This document shows positions 18,309 through 26,785 of a stretch of 64,000 nt of DNA, piece after piece. The DNA is from Desulfothermus sp964427155. GTDB lineage: Bacteria > Desulfobacterota > Desulfovibrionia > Desulfovibrionales > Desulfothermaceae. The DNA is taken from NCBI GenBank assembly GCA_964427155.1, contig CAYRSC010000018.1, positions 1-64,000 of the forward strand. The letters are read 5' to 3'. The notes under the pieces were generated by a model. It had not been told where the DNA came from and searched no databases. It was given only the letters and a program-made list of their open reading frames with translations. A program made the position numbers and the translations under genes. Every line of letters starts with the position of its first letter. Within the stretch, counting starts at the first letter, position 1.

Positions 18309-19088
18309 ATGAGAATATTTGCCGCTTCAAAGGGGGCTTCCAGAAGAAAGGAGAGGATAGAGAGGGAGATGGGAAGGGAACTACTCTCCTCTTCCCTTCC
18401 CATCTCCCTGGAGGTGAGACCTTCCAGCCTTGTTCTCCACTTTCCCTCACGTGTTTCCACCCCCTTTGGCTTCTACACCTTTGAACTGGACCCTGGCACA
18501 CCTCCATACCAGGGCAGACCTCCCTCCAGGACACAACCCCTCATAAGGGCAATTGCCCTTAAAAGAAAAAAAAGGATTATTGTACTTGACGCCACCTGTG
18601 GCCTGGGAGAAGATGCCTATCTACTGGCAAGATATGGTTTTTCTGTAATAGGTGTGGAGAAAAATCCCCTCTTATACCTGCTTGTAAGGGATATAATTGC
18701 CAGAATAGGGATAGAAGATATAAGCACTTCCACGCGTATTCGTCTGTTATGCGCCGACTCCTTAAGGGTTCTACAAGAGATACATCAAGGGAGAATTGAC
18801 CTGCCTCTACCCCATGTGGTCTATCTGGACCCCATGTATCCCTCCACATACAGGAGACGGGGAAAAGAGAAGAAGCGTATGCAGATCATCCGTTTTATAG
18901 TGGGAGGGGGGGAAGATACAGAAGCAAAGGACCTCGCCCTGGCGGCCATGGCCATTGCAAGGCACAAGGTGGTGATAAAGAGGCCCAAGAAACATCCCCC
19001 CCTTGATCTGGGAGTGTCTCCCTCCCACTCGGTAGTGGGACGGGGACACAGGTTTGACATATATTATGTCCCAAAGGAGGATAAATGA
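18309..19088 (+). CDS. rsmJ: 16S rRNA (guanine1516-N2)-methyltransferase-like protein RsmJ
   Basis: SAM-dependent methyltransferase. Motif I is VLDATCGLGEDAYLLA near residue 95, motif II is VIGVEKNP, and the catalytic DPMYP motif is near residue 175, the pattern of the RsmJ/YhiQ family that methylates N2 of G1516 in 16S rRNA. The PPYQGRPPSRTQPLIRAI segment before motif I is also family-like. 259 residues, close to E. coli RsmJ. Starts 3 bases after the mutL stop, and its TGA overlaps the thiL ATG. Confidence 0.85.
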   Translation: MRIFAASKGASRRKERIEREMGRELLSSSLPISLEVRPSSLVLHFPSRVSTPFGFYTFELDPGTPPYQGRPPSRTQPLIRAIALKRKKRIIVLDATCGLGEDAYLLARYGFSVIGVEKNPLLYLLVRDIIARIGIEDISTSTRIRLLCADSLRVLQEIHQGRIDLPLPHVVYLDPMYPSTYRRRGKEKKRMQIIRFIVGGGEDTEAKDLALAAMAIARHKVVIKRPKKHPPLDLGVSPSHSVVGRGHRFDIYYVPKEDK

Positions 19089-20068
19089 GGATTGGTTCAG
19101 AGGAGGAAGTCCTGTCTCTCGTGGATAAATACTTTTCTCCCTATTCACATACAGAGATCATCCTTCCCAGGGGCGATGATTGTGCCATCTATCAGGGATA
19201 TGAGAGGATGTGTGTCTCTTCTGACCTCTTTCTGGAAGATGTTCACTTTAAAAGGAGATACTTTCCCCCTTACTTCATTGGTCTAAAGGCACTTACAGTC
19301 AATATAACAGACATCCTATCCATGGGGGCAAATCCCCTGGGTTTTAACATGGGCCTTATCCTTCCTCCATCTATTTCTATAAGTTTTTTAGAGGAGTTTT
19401 TAAAAGGAATGGCAGATATGGCCTCCCGATTTCACCTCTATCTCGCTGGTGGAGATATATCCTCTGGGGGTATCTTTGGGGTGGACATAACCATCTGGGG
19501 CAGGGTTGGAGAAAGATTTTTTCAGAGAAACACGGGAAAGGTGGGGGACTATATCTTTGTCACAGGAGAGATAGGACTCTCACGGGCAGGACTAATGGCC
19601 CTTGAGAGGGGCTTGGATCCCTCTAGGTATGGAGAGGCAATAAGGGCTCATCTCTCTCCTCACATCTGCGCCACAGAGGCAGGGCTAATCAGGGATAACC
19701 CCCATATCACCTCCCTTATGGACCTCTCAGACGGGATTGCCAGGGACCTCCCAAGGCTGTTGTCTCCCAGGGTGGGGGCACATCTGGAGATTAAAAGGGA
19801 GGAACTCTCCCCTGAGGTGGTGGAGGTGGCCAGAGAGGTGGGGGAAGACCCCCTGGAGTTTGCCCTGAGGGGAGGAGAAGAGTATTGTTTTCTGGGCACC
19901 ATTGAAGAGGAGGGCATTTCCTCTTTATTAACAGAGGTGCCACGCACAAAGGTCATTGGAAGGATAGTGTCTGAAAAAGGCATAAGGATAAATTCTCTCC
20001 CCCTGCATATTGAGGGGTTTGACCACTTTAAACATAGGAGGCGCTTATGCACACCTCACTCACCATAA
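19085..20068 (+). CDS. thiL: Thiamine-monophosphate kinase
   Basis: Phosphorylates thiamine monophosphate to the active diphosphate. AIR-synthase/PurM fold: PRGDDCAI near residue 27, SSDLFLEDVHF near 45, the NITDILSMGANPLGF block near 73 (Mg-ATP site), AGGDIS near 120, and MDLSDGIARDL near 215. At 327 residues it is full length. It overlaps rsmJ by 4 bases and the TrmO-aldolase gene by 22 bases. No other thi gene is near. Confidence 0.94.
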   Translation: MRIGSEEEVLSLVDKYFSPYSHTEIILPRGDDCAIYQGYERMCVSSDLFLEDVHFKRRYFPPYFIGLKALTVNITDILSMGANPLGFNMGLILPPSISISFLEEFLKGMADMASRFHLYLAGGDISSGGIFGVDITIWGRVGERFFQRNTGKVGDYIFVTGEIGLSRAGLMALERGLDPSRYGEAIRAHLSPHICATEAGLIRDNPHITSLMDLSDGIARDLPRLLSPRVGAHLEIKREELSPEVVEVAREVGEDPLEFALRGGEEYCFLGTIEEEGISSLLTEVPRTKVIGRIVSEKGIRINSLPLHIEGFDHFKHRRRLCTPHSP

Positions 20069-21030
20069 TAGGACATGTTCGCTCCTGTTACAAAGACAGG
20101 TCTCAGTGTCCCAGACAACCCCATCACGGTATGCCCTGCTCTATAATAGAGATAAGAGAGGAATTTTCCCCTGCACTGGATGGCCTGAAACCAGGAGATG
20201 AGCTGGTGGTGCTCACCTGGCTCCACCTAGGAGATAGAGATACCCTAAGGTGCCACCCCAGAGGAGACACCTCAATCCCCAAAAAGGGGATATTTGCCAC
20301 CCGCTCCCCTGACAGACCAAACCCCATTGGTCTGCATAGGGTAACCCTTTTGAAGATAGAGGACACTACCCTTACTGTGCATCCCCTGGAGGTCATGGAC
20401 CAGACCCCGGTGATAGACATTAAACCTGTAAGGTTTGATGTGTATAAAAGGTCCTGGGGCCCCCATATAGATGTTCATGTTGCAGAGGGGATAAAAGAGG
20501 CGGGATATAGGGGATGGATAAGGGGATTGTTTTCTGGGTACAATGGCAATATAAGTGTAAGACAGGACAATATCATGGTGATCACCAGAAGTGGATGCAA
20601 CAAGTCCTCTCTTGCCCCGGGAGACCTGGTGGCGATTGACATGGAGACCCAATCCCCCTATGGGGAGGCCACCCCTTCCTCAGAGTGGCGAATGCACCTT
20701 GAGATATACCATGCCCAACCTGAATGCAGGGCCATTGTCCACACCCATCCCCCTCATCTCCTTGCCGCCATCTCCACAAATACCTCCTTTCTAGAGGAGA
20801 TGGAGATATTTGAAGGAAAACTCTTTAAAGAGGAGATGGCCATGGTGGAGCCCTTTCCTCCAGGGAGCCAGAAGCTCGCCCAGGAGGCGGCACAATGGGC
20901 CACAGACAATGGCCTTCTCATACTCAAGTCCCATGGACTGGTGGCCCTGGGGAGGGATGTCCTTCACGCCCTTTCCCTTTCAGAAGAGCTTGAGATGCTG
21001 GCCCAACTATATCTAATGGGGACTCACTGA
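20047..21030 (+). CDS. Fusion: TrmO-like tRNA methyltransferase domain + class II aldolase/adducin domain
   Basis: One 327-residue reading frame with two unrelated domains. Residues about 1-138 resemble TrmO/TsaA (YaeB), which methylates N6 of t6A37 in tRNA: IIGHVRSCY at the start and the signature ATRSPDRPNPIGLHRV near residue 77. Residues about 145-327 form a class II aldolase/adducin domain: YNGNISVRQ, a Glu in ATPSSEWRMH, the metal-binding HTHPPH and a third His in KSHGLVALG, as in fuculose-1-phosphate aldolase and MtnB-like dehydratases. No stop or ribosome binding site separates them. The start overlaps thiL by 22 bases. The TrmO part lacks the longer C-terminal extension of E. coli TrmO. 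The sugar substrate is unknown. Confidence 0.85.
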   Translation: MHTSLTIIGHVRSCYKDRSQCPRQPHHGMPCSIIEIREEFSPALDGLKPGDELVVLTWLHLGDRDTLRCHPRGDTSIPKKGIFATRSPDRPNPIGLHRVTLLKIEDTTLTVHPLEVMDQTPVIDIKPVRFDVYKRSWGPHIDVHVAEGIKEAGYRGWIRGLFSGYNGNISVRQDNIMVITRSGCNKSSLAPGDLVAIDMETQSPYGEATPSSEWRMHLEIYHAQPECRAIVHTHPPHLLAAISTNTSFLEEMEIFEGKLFKEEMAMVEPFPPGSQKLAQEAAQWATDNGLLILKSHGLVALGRDVLHALSLSEELEMLAQLYLMGTH

Positions 21031-22313
21031 GATTGCTCAAGTCTGTGTTGGTATAACAGCCTTCCCCCTATTATGTGGAGCCTCACCCTTCCCTGGAGGT
21101 CTTCACCCATACATGGGGTATTCTTTCCTCTGGAATAAAGGGAATTAGCAGAGACCCTCCAGGTAAGATGGGGGTCAAAGAGCACCACATCTGCCCTATC
21201 TCCCCTCTTAAAGCCATTTTTATCCAGCCCAAAGATAGAGGAGGGATTATCACACATACACCTTATAAGATCATCTATTTCCAGCTCCCCCTCTTTCACC
21301 AGGGACCATAATAGGGATAGGGCAGTATCAAGACCGCTTATTCCATTTGGGGCAAGGGCAAAGGGTACGTCCTTTTCAAAGTCAGCATGTGGAGCATGAT
21401 CTGTGGCTATTACATCTATTATGCCCTCTCTCACCCCCTGCCTCACTGCCACCACATCTGCCCTGGTTCTAAGGGGTGGATTTACCTTTGCAAGGGTATT
21501 ATATCCCTCAATCAGGGACTCATCCCACAAGAGATAGTGGGGACAGGTCTCTGCAGTTACCCTTATACCCCTCTTTTTGGCCCAATATATAAGCTCCACT
21601 GACTGCTCACAACTTATATGGCACAGGTGGATTGGGATCTCCAGGTATTGGGCGAGAAGTATGTCCCGTGCCACCTGTAGGGACTCAGCAACCACAGGCT
21701 GACCCTTGAGCCCCAACCTGTCACTCACTTCCCCTTCATTCATAAGTCCCCCCTCTGAGAGAGAGGGATCCTCACAGTGGTCCATAACCAGCAGGGAGGC
21801 GGCAGAGGCATATTCCAAGGCCCTTCTAAATATCTCATTATTCCCCACTGGGACCCCATCGTTTGAGAGGGCCACACATCCCGCATCCCTTAATTCATAA
21901 AAGGGGGATAGCTCTCTCCCCTTCAGTCCCACTGTAAGTGCCCCCACTGGAGAAAGATATGGACCGTGTGGATAGAGGGAGCCTGCCTTTGAGATCATAT
22001 ATGAGGTCACTGAGGCATTATCATTCACAGGCTCTGTGTTTGCCATGGCAAGGACGCGAGAAAAGCCCCCTGCCAGGGCGGCACTTAGACCTGAGCCTAT
22101 ATCCTCTTTGTATTCCTGTCCAGGGTCCCTGAGATGTACATGACAATCTATAAGGCCAGGCAACATTATATGGCCCTTTCCCTCTATTATAGGCACCTCT
22201 TTCCTCTTCTGCTCATGCCCATACCAGATGTCCTCTATCTTTCCGTCCTTTATATATACACTACACCTCTCACCCCTGTAAGTTACATCCTCTATCAAAA
22301 ATTCTCTGTGCAT
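21024..22313 (-). CDS. pyrC: Dihydroorotase
   Basis: Cyclises carbamoyl-aspartate to dihydroorotate in pyrimidine synthesis. Amidohydrolase metal motifs are seen: DCHVHLRDPGQEYKED near residue 58, HLCHIS near 227 and ATDHAPH near 300. At 429 residues it is a class I (long) dihydroorotase. AGGAAGGGA precedes the ATG. It lies 21 bases downstream of pyrB, the usual pyrBC pairing, and its tail overlaps the convergent fusion gene by 7 bases. Confidence 0.96.
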   Translation of the reverse strand: MHREFLIEDVTYRGERCSVYIKDGKIEDIWYGHEQKRKEVPIIEGKGHIMLPGLIDCHVHLRDPGQEYKEDIGSGLSAALAGGFSRVLAMANTEPVNDNASVTSYMISKAGSLYPHGPYLSPVGALTVGLKGRELSPFYELRDAGCVALSNDGVPVGNNEIFRRALEYASAASLLVMDHCEDPSLSEGGLMNEGEVSDRLGLKGQPVVAESLQVARDILLAQYLEIPIHLCHISCEQSVELIYWAKKRGIRVTAETCPHYLLWDESLIEGYNTLAKVNPPLRTRADVVAVRQGVREGIIDVIATDHAPHADFEKDVPFALAPNGISGLDTALSLLWSLVKEGELEIDDLIRCMCDNPSSIFGLDKNGFKRGDRADVVLFDPHLTWRVSANSLYSRGKNTPCMGEDLQGRVRLHIIGGRLLYQHRLEQSQ

Positions 22314-22334
22314 AATTCCCTTCCTGAATCCATT

Positions 22335-23267
22335 TTAACTGGTTTTTACCCTTCCCATGAGATAGGTATGTAACAGGGCCATCCTGATGGCCACCCCTGC
22401 ATTTACCTGATCCAGGATAAGACTTACAGAAGAGTCTGCCAGGGAGGAACTTATCTCCACTCCCCGGTTCATGGGACCAGGATGCAGGACCCTTACACCC
22501 TTTGCCGCAAGAGAGAGGTGGGAAGGTGTTAATCCAAACCTCATGGAATATTCCCTGAGGGAGGGAAGTAGCCCCGCCTCCTGTCTTTCAAGCTGGAGCC
22601 TGAGACACTGGATGGCGTCCACCCCCCTGCAGGCCTCTTCCAGGGAATAATATACCTCCACTGGCCAGGAATCTATATTCCTGGGCAAAAGTGTGGGAGG
22701 TCCACACACCCTTACCTTTACTCCCAGTTTGGTAAACAGGGCCACATCAGACCGAGCCACCCTACTATGGGCAATATCTCCCAGTATCAGGAGGGTCTTC
22801 CCTGTAAAATCGTCCCAGTATTTACTCAGGGTATAGCCATCCAGCAGGGCCTGGGTGGGATGGGAATGCCATCCATCACCGGCATTTATCACTGGACACC
22901 TTACCTTGCTGGCAATAAAGTGAGGGGCACCACTGTGTCTATGTCTCACCACTATAAGGTCTGGATTCATGGCCTCCAGCGTGAGGACGGTATCCTTAAG
23001 GCTCTCTCCTTTCTCTTCACTTGAGCCCTTTGTGGCCAGAGAAAACACATCTGCTGACAACCTCTTTCCAGCAATATCAAATGAGGTCTTGGTGCGGGTG
23101 GATGGCTCAGAAAAATAAAGGATTATGCTCTTTCCCTTTAAGGTTGGGACCTTTTTAACAGGTCTGGTATTTATCTCCTCAAACCTGTGGGCAAGCTCAA
23201 AAAGATAGAATATCTCTTCTTTGGAAAGGGGTTCAATATCTAGAAGGTGTTTATGGGGCCAGCTCAT
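22335..23267 (-). CDS. pyrB: Aspartate carbamoyltransferase catalytic subunit
   Basis: Forms carbamoyl-aspartate from carbamoyl phosphate and aspartate. The motif SEPSTRTKTSFD and the C-terminal HPGPMNRGVEIS identify ATCase rather than OTCase. The ATG at 23267 is preferred: GGAG lies 9 bases before it and homology starts at MSWPHKHLLDIE; an in-frame ATG at 23282, next to the previous stop, has no Shine-Dalgarno sequence. No pyrI regulatory subunit is present. 310 residues. Confidence 0.95.
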   Translation of the reverse strand: MSWPHKHLLDIEPLSKEEIFYLFELAHRFEEINTRPVKKVPTLKGKSIILYFSEPSTRTKTSFDIAGKRLSADVFSLATKGSSEEKGESLKDTVLTLEAMNPDLIVVRHRHSGAPHFIASKVRCPVINAGDGWHSHPTQALLDGYTLSKYWDDFTGKTLLILGDIAHSRVARSDVALFTKLGVKVRVCGPPTLLPRNIDSWPVEVYYSLEEACRGVDAIQCLRLQLERQEAGLLPSLREYSMRFGLTPSHLSLAAKGVRVLHPGPMNRGVEISSSLADSSVSLILDQVNAGVAIRMALLHTYLMGRVKTS

Positions 23268-23282
23268 TCCATTATTCTCCAT

Positions 23283-24335
23283 TTAATGTTTGGGGGTTTC
23301 TTCTCCATAGAGTATAAAAGAGCCTATATCTTCAAAATATATCCTTGTGGTATCCATCCCAATATCTTTGAAAAAATCCCGATATCTTCCTCCCCTACCC
23401 CATATCTCCCCAGAGAAACGGCGGGGACAGATAAGGGAGGTGGAGGAAGGAGCAAGACCAGAGCCAATGAGGTGAACATAGATAAGCCTGGAAAGGATAT
23501 AGCTCCTTACCTGGGAGCCAAAACACGGGTCCCAGGGACCTGCAATCACCGCATCCCTAAGCAAGGGCTCGTTATGCAATCCCATGCGAATCACCTTTAT
23601 CCCATGCCTCCAGAGCCTCAGGACCCCCCTCCCCACCAGCCTTACGGCCCTATCCCCCTCTAGGGGACGATACTTTCCCCTCCCATACAAGGTGGCAAGT
23701 TCAGTGCCCTTCAGCACCACACAGGGATATATCCTCACACAAGAGGGGGAAAGGGAGACAGTGATATTTATATCCTCCATCCACCCCTTCCTGGAAAATC
23801 CAGGAAGACCAGGAAGGAGCTGAATACCAAGATCCAGACCATACTCTTTCACCATCTCACACGCCACCATGGCCTGACTGGGGGAATACCCTCTTCTGGA
23901 GAGAAGGAGTACTCTAGGATCAAAGGATTGAACACCTATCTCTATGAGGTCCATCTCCCCTGCAAGCAGGGACAACTTCTCCTTATCAATAAAGTCAGGG
24001 CGTGTGGAGCACCTCACCCTCTCCACCACCCCTAACCCTTTGAACTTATCCACCACAGAGAGGAAACGCTCTATCCAGGCAGGAGATAGACCAGTAAAGG
24101 TCCCTCCGAAAAAGGCTACTTCCCATCCCTTCCCTCCCCTCATGCGCTCCCGGGAGAGTATGGTATTAAGTTCCTCCACCACCTGGGATAGGGACCTTGT
24201 TTTTATGCCAGTCTGCAGGTGCTGGGCACAATAGATACAGCGGGAAGGGCATCCCAGAAAGGGAATAAATATTGGCAGGACCTTTGTCTTTTTCCCCGCG
24301 GGTTCAGGGTGGGAGAAACAGATCTCTTTGTTCAT
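23283..24335 (-). CDS. Elp3/YhcC-like radical SAM protein, function unknown
   Basis: 350 residues with a radical SAM motif IPFLGCPSRCIYC near residue 30 (C-x3-C-x2-C), then FFGGTFTGL near 90 and IEIGVQSFD near 137, the block pattern of the Elp3/MiaB/NifB-like radical SAM fold. The N-terminus lacks the zinc-finger and the C-terminus lacks an obvious acetyltransferase domain, so it is not full Elp3. The C-terminal part (about 230-350) is not recognised. It is directly upstream of pyrB (15 bases to the chosen pyrB start) and probably shares its transcript, though no link to pyrimidines is evident. Confidence 0.82.
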   Translation of the reverse strand: MNKEICFSHPEPAGKKTKVLPIFIPFLGCPSRCIYCAQHLQTGIKTRSLSQVVEELNTILSRERMRGGKGWEVAFFGGTFTGLSPAWIERFLSVVDKFKGLGVVERVRCSTRPDFIDKEKLSLLAGEMDLIEIGVQSFDPRVLLLSRRGYSPSQAMVACEMVKEYGLDLGIQLLPGLPGFSRKGWMEDINITVSLSPSCVRIYPCVVLKGTELATLYGRGKYRPLEGDRAVRLVGRGVLRLWRHGIKVIRMGLHNEPLLRDAVIAGPWDPCFGSQVRSYILSRLIYVHLIGSGLAPSSTSLICPRRFSGEIWGRGGRYRDFFKDIGMDTTRIYFEDIGSFILYGEETPKH

Positions 24336-24521
24336 GCAAATTAGTTAAAAGCTACTTGAAAAAAAACGCTCTTTCAGCTAGTTATAAAAGATAGGGCCCT
24401 TTTACACAGGCAATCCCCTTTTATATAGCCTACAACGTATGTATTCACAAGGGGTTTAATGAAAAAGTTTTCAGAGAGAGTCAACACCCTTTAACCACAA
24501 AAATTTCAGGAGGTATTCCTC

Positions 24522-24932
24522 ATGAATGATTGCATCTTTTGTAAGATAGTTGCGGGGGAGATCCCCTGTGCCCAGGTATATTCCACAGACAAGGTCTTGG
24601 CCTTCCTTGATATAGCCCCTATTTCCAAGGGGCATACCCTTATCATTCCCAGGGACCACTATGAAAACCTGTGGACAGTGCCAGAAGAGCTGGGAGAGGA
24701 GATCCTCCTTGCCCTGAAATTGGTGGGAAAGGCCATAATGAGCGCCACAGGGGCCACAGGGATAAATGTGGTGATGAACAATCACCGCTCTGCGGGGCAG
24801 GTGGTACCCCACGCCCACTGGCACCTGATTCCACGCATAGAGGGGGATGGGCTCCTTAAGGTGGTACAGGGTAAGTATGATTCTGAGGAGGAGATGAAAT
24901 CAATGGCAGAGGCCATTAGCCGGGCAATTTAA
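24522..24932 (+). CDS. HIT-family (histidine triad) nucleotide-binding protein
   Basis: Small nucleoside phosphoramidase or nucleotide hydrolase family. CIFCKIVAGEIP near the N-terminus and the triad VVPHAHWHLIPR (H-x-H-x-H-x-x) near residue 100 are diagnostic; N-terminal Cys pairs may bind zinc. 136 residues, normal size. CAGGAGGT lies 7-8 bases before the ATG. An IHF-like gene follows after 32 bases. The physiological substrate is unknown. Confidence 0.93.
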   Translation: MNDCIFCKIVAGEIPCAQVYSTDKVLAFLDIAPISKGHTLIIPRDHYENLWTVPEELGEEILLALKLVGKAIMSATGATGINVVMNNHRSAGQVVPHAHWHLIPRIEGDGLLKVVQGKYDSEEEMKSMAEAISRAI

Positions 24933-24964
24933 TCCCGCGAGAGGTTTTAAGGAGGAAGCGGTAG

Positions 24965-25261
24965 ATGTCAAAAAAGACCCTTACAAAGGCAGAACTGGTG
25001 GAGAGGATATATGAAAGTCTGGGGAAAAACCGTATTGAAATAAAGGAATATGTGGAAGAACTCCTCTCCATTATGAAGGAGGCCATAAAAAAGGACAAGG
25101 CCCTCCTTATAAGTGGATTTGGAAAGTTTGAGAGTTATCATAAGAAGGCAAGAAAGGGAAGAAATCCCCAGACTGAAGAGACCATTACCTTGCCTGCCAG
25201 AAATGTATGCGTCTTTCGCCTTTCAAGAAAATTTAGGGCAGAACTCAACGAGCCAAAATAA
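24965..25261 (+). CDS. IHF/HU-family DNA-binding protein
   Basis: 98-residue nucleoid protein. It begins with the helical dimerisation region LTKAELVERIYESLG, then the beta-arm block FGKFESYHKKARKGRNPQTEE, and ends LSRKFRAELN. The N-terminal extension and the FG-F-E-S/arm pattern fit IHF-alpha-like proteins better than HU; a second, HU-like gene lies at 40.5 kb. AAGGAGG precedes the ATG. Its last 17 bases overlap the convergent rlpA gene. Confidence 0.9.
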   Translation: MSKKTLTKAELVERIYESLGKNRIEIKEYVEELLSIMKEAIKKDKALLISGFGKFESYHKKARKGRNPQTEETITLPARNVCVFRLSRKFRAELNEPK

Positions 25262-25916
25262 AACAGGAGGGGAATTTTCTACCCAGGAGCCTCATCGCCC
25301 TCTTTGCCACTGCAAGGGTGGGAAATTCCCCTGCCTGGACCCTCCATATATACCCACCTTCCTTCCTTACCCTCACCAAAAGAGAACCAGTATATCCCTG
25401 CTTTTTCAGGTATAGATACACCCGCATGGCATTATCCCTAGAGGAAAATGCCCCTACCTGGACAAAATATCCACGGGGGAATATCACATGAGACCCCCCT
25501 ACTCCTACCACCTCAATTAGTACAGGTGCGGTGCCTGTCTTTAATATACCCAATTTTTTGGCAGCGGCATAAGATAGGTCAATTATCCTGTCCTTTACAA
25601 AGGGCCCCCTGTCGTTTATTCGTACTATAACGCTTCGGTGGTTTGATAGGTTCACCACCTTTACCAGGGTATTAAAGGGAAGGTACTTGTGGGCGGCAGT
25701 AAAGGCATACATGTTGTAAACCTCCCCATTTGCAGTGCGTCTTCCATGGAAGCCCGGTCCATACCAGGAGGCAATGCCCTTTTCCACATACCCTGGAGAG
25801 ATTGACCCAGGGTGATAAGGGGGAGGCATAAGATGCGAGGTGGCACATGCATACAGAAAGGAGAGGAGAGAGAGGACAATAGTGGTTTTTGGATCTAAAG
25901 GGCAATGGTTCTTCAT
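25245..25916 (-). CDS. rlpA: RlpA-like lipoprotein with SPOR domain
   Basis: Septal lytic transglycosylase family that cuts denuded peptidoglycan at division sites. The N-terminus has a short signal ending in the lipobox LYAC (about residue 24), so an outer-membrane lipoprotein is expected. The double-psi barrel follows: GIASWYGPGFHGRRTANGE and INDRGPFVKDRIIDLS. A C-terminal SPOR domain (about residues 145-222) begins GYFVQVGAFSS. The ATG at 25916 is preferred to a TTG at 25955 because it gives a proper signal peptide, though its ribosome binding site is weak. Divergent from the RuvC-like gene. Confidence 0.9.
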   Translation of the reverse strand: MKNHCPLDPKTTIVLSLLSFLYACATSHLMPPPYHPGSISPGYVEKGIASWYGPGFHGRRTANGEVYNMYAFTAAHKYLPFNTLVKVVNLSNHRSVIVRINDRGPFVKDRIIDLSYAAAKKLGILKTGTAPVLIEVVGVGGSHVIFPRGYFVQVGAFSSRDNAMRVYLYLKKQGYTGSLLVRVRKEGGYIWRVQAGEFPTLAVAKRAMRLLGRKFPSCFILAR

Positions 25917-25969
25917 TGTGGATATATTCTTATAGGAAGATCCTGTTAAAGGCAAATAAAATATAACAA

Positions 25970-26446
25970 ATGAGTGGATACGAGGAGTTTTTGTTGGGTG
26001 TGGATATGGGCATAAGGAGTGGATTTGCCCTGTATTCTTCCCAACAGGGACTTTGCTGGTTTCGGTCTCACAACTTTGGCTCCCGGAGACGTTTGCGCTC
26101 AGGGATATATACTATATTGCGTTCTATCCCCCACCTGCGGTGGGTGGTGATTGAGGGGAGCAGGGATATGGCAAGGCTGTGGCGGAGGAGGGCCCAGGCC
26201 CTGGGGATAGAGATAGAATGGGTCTGTAGTGAACAGTGGAGAAGGGAGGTGCTTCCCCATCCCCGACAAAGGGGGTATGCCCTCAAGGAAGAGGCCATAG
26301 AGGTTGCCCTCAATGTAATTCGTTATTACCACCTTTCACTTCCCCGGAGTTTAAATCACAATGCCGCAGAGGCCATACTCATTGGACTGTGGGGGGCAAA
26401 ACAACGGGGATGGAGGGGGATAGAAGGGATAACCAGAGGAGATTAG
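25970..26446 (+). CDS. RuvC-like RNase H-fold protein, function unknown
   Basis: 158 residues. The outline of a RuvC-type nuclease is visible: LLGVDMGIRSGFALY with the first Asp, WVVIEGS with a Glu near residue 64, and HNAAEAILIGLWG near the C-terminus, where RuvC has H-x-x-x-D. The last acidic residue here is Glu rather than Asp. The protein is about RuvC-sized but lacks clear RuvC sequence elsewhere, so resolvase activity is an inference from the fold. It is 3 bases from the next gene and leads into tilS, suggesting one transcript. Confidence 0.6.
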   Translation: MSGYEEFLLGVDMGIRSGFALYSSQQGLCWFRSHNFGSRRRLRSGIYTILRSIPHLRWVVIEGSRDMARLWRRRAQALGIEIEWVCSEQWRREVLPHPRQRGYALKEEAIEVALNVIRYYHLSLPRSLNHNAAEAILIGLWGAKQRGWRGIEGITRGD

Positions 26447-26449
26447 GAT

Positions 26450-26785
26450 ATGAGGAGCTATCTAATAGAAGATATATCAAGGGAAAACATGGATAGGATA
26501 CGCAACTATCTGGACAAGCACGGATACAGGAGCAGCATAGAAGACCTCTACTGGATTGAAGTGCCAGAGGAACTCCTGTCCCCTATCCAGAGGGAACACC
26601 TCTCCTCGTGTGGGCCCTATATATTCTCCCTGGAGACTGGAAAGGACTGGATCAAGGTGGAGCTACTGGTAAGGCCCAGGGCAACCCTCAGGTGCCAATG
26701 TATTAGGTATGCCTCCAGGGAACAGAGAAGATATGTGATAGAACTTGTGGATGAGATCATAAAAGGACTGGATATAGCCGTATGA
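26450..26785 (+). CDS. Conserved-looking hypothetical protein
   Basis: 111 residues, not recognised. The sequence is mixed alpha/beta with no membrane segment or signal peptide. It contains two cysteines close together (LRCQC) and a charged C-terminal helix (REQRRYVIELVDEIIKG). It starts 3 bases after the RuvC-like gene and its TGA overlaps the tilS ATG, so it is almost surely a translated gene in a three-gene unit. No function can be given. Confidence 0.75.
   Translation: MRSYLIEDISRENMDRIRNYLDKHGYRSSIEDLYWIEVPEELLSPIQREHLSSCGPYIFSLETGKDWIKVELLVRPRATLRCQCIRYASREQRRYVIELVDEIIKGLDIAV

Noticed and set aside
24459..24494. 11-codon ORF (MKKFSERVNTL) before the HIT gene, as a leader peptide
   Set aside because: Too short to judge, no regulatory codon run and no attenuator hairpin after it.
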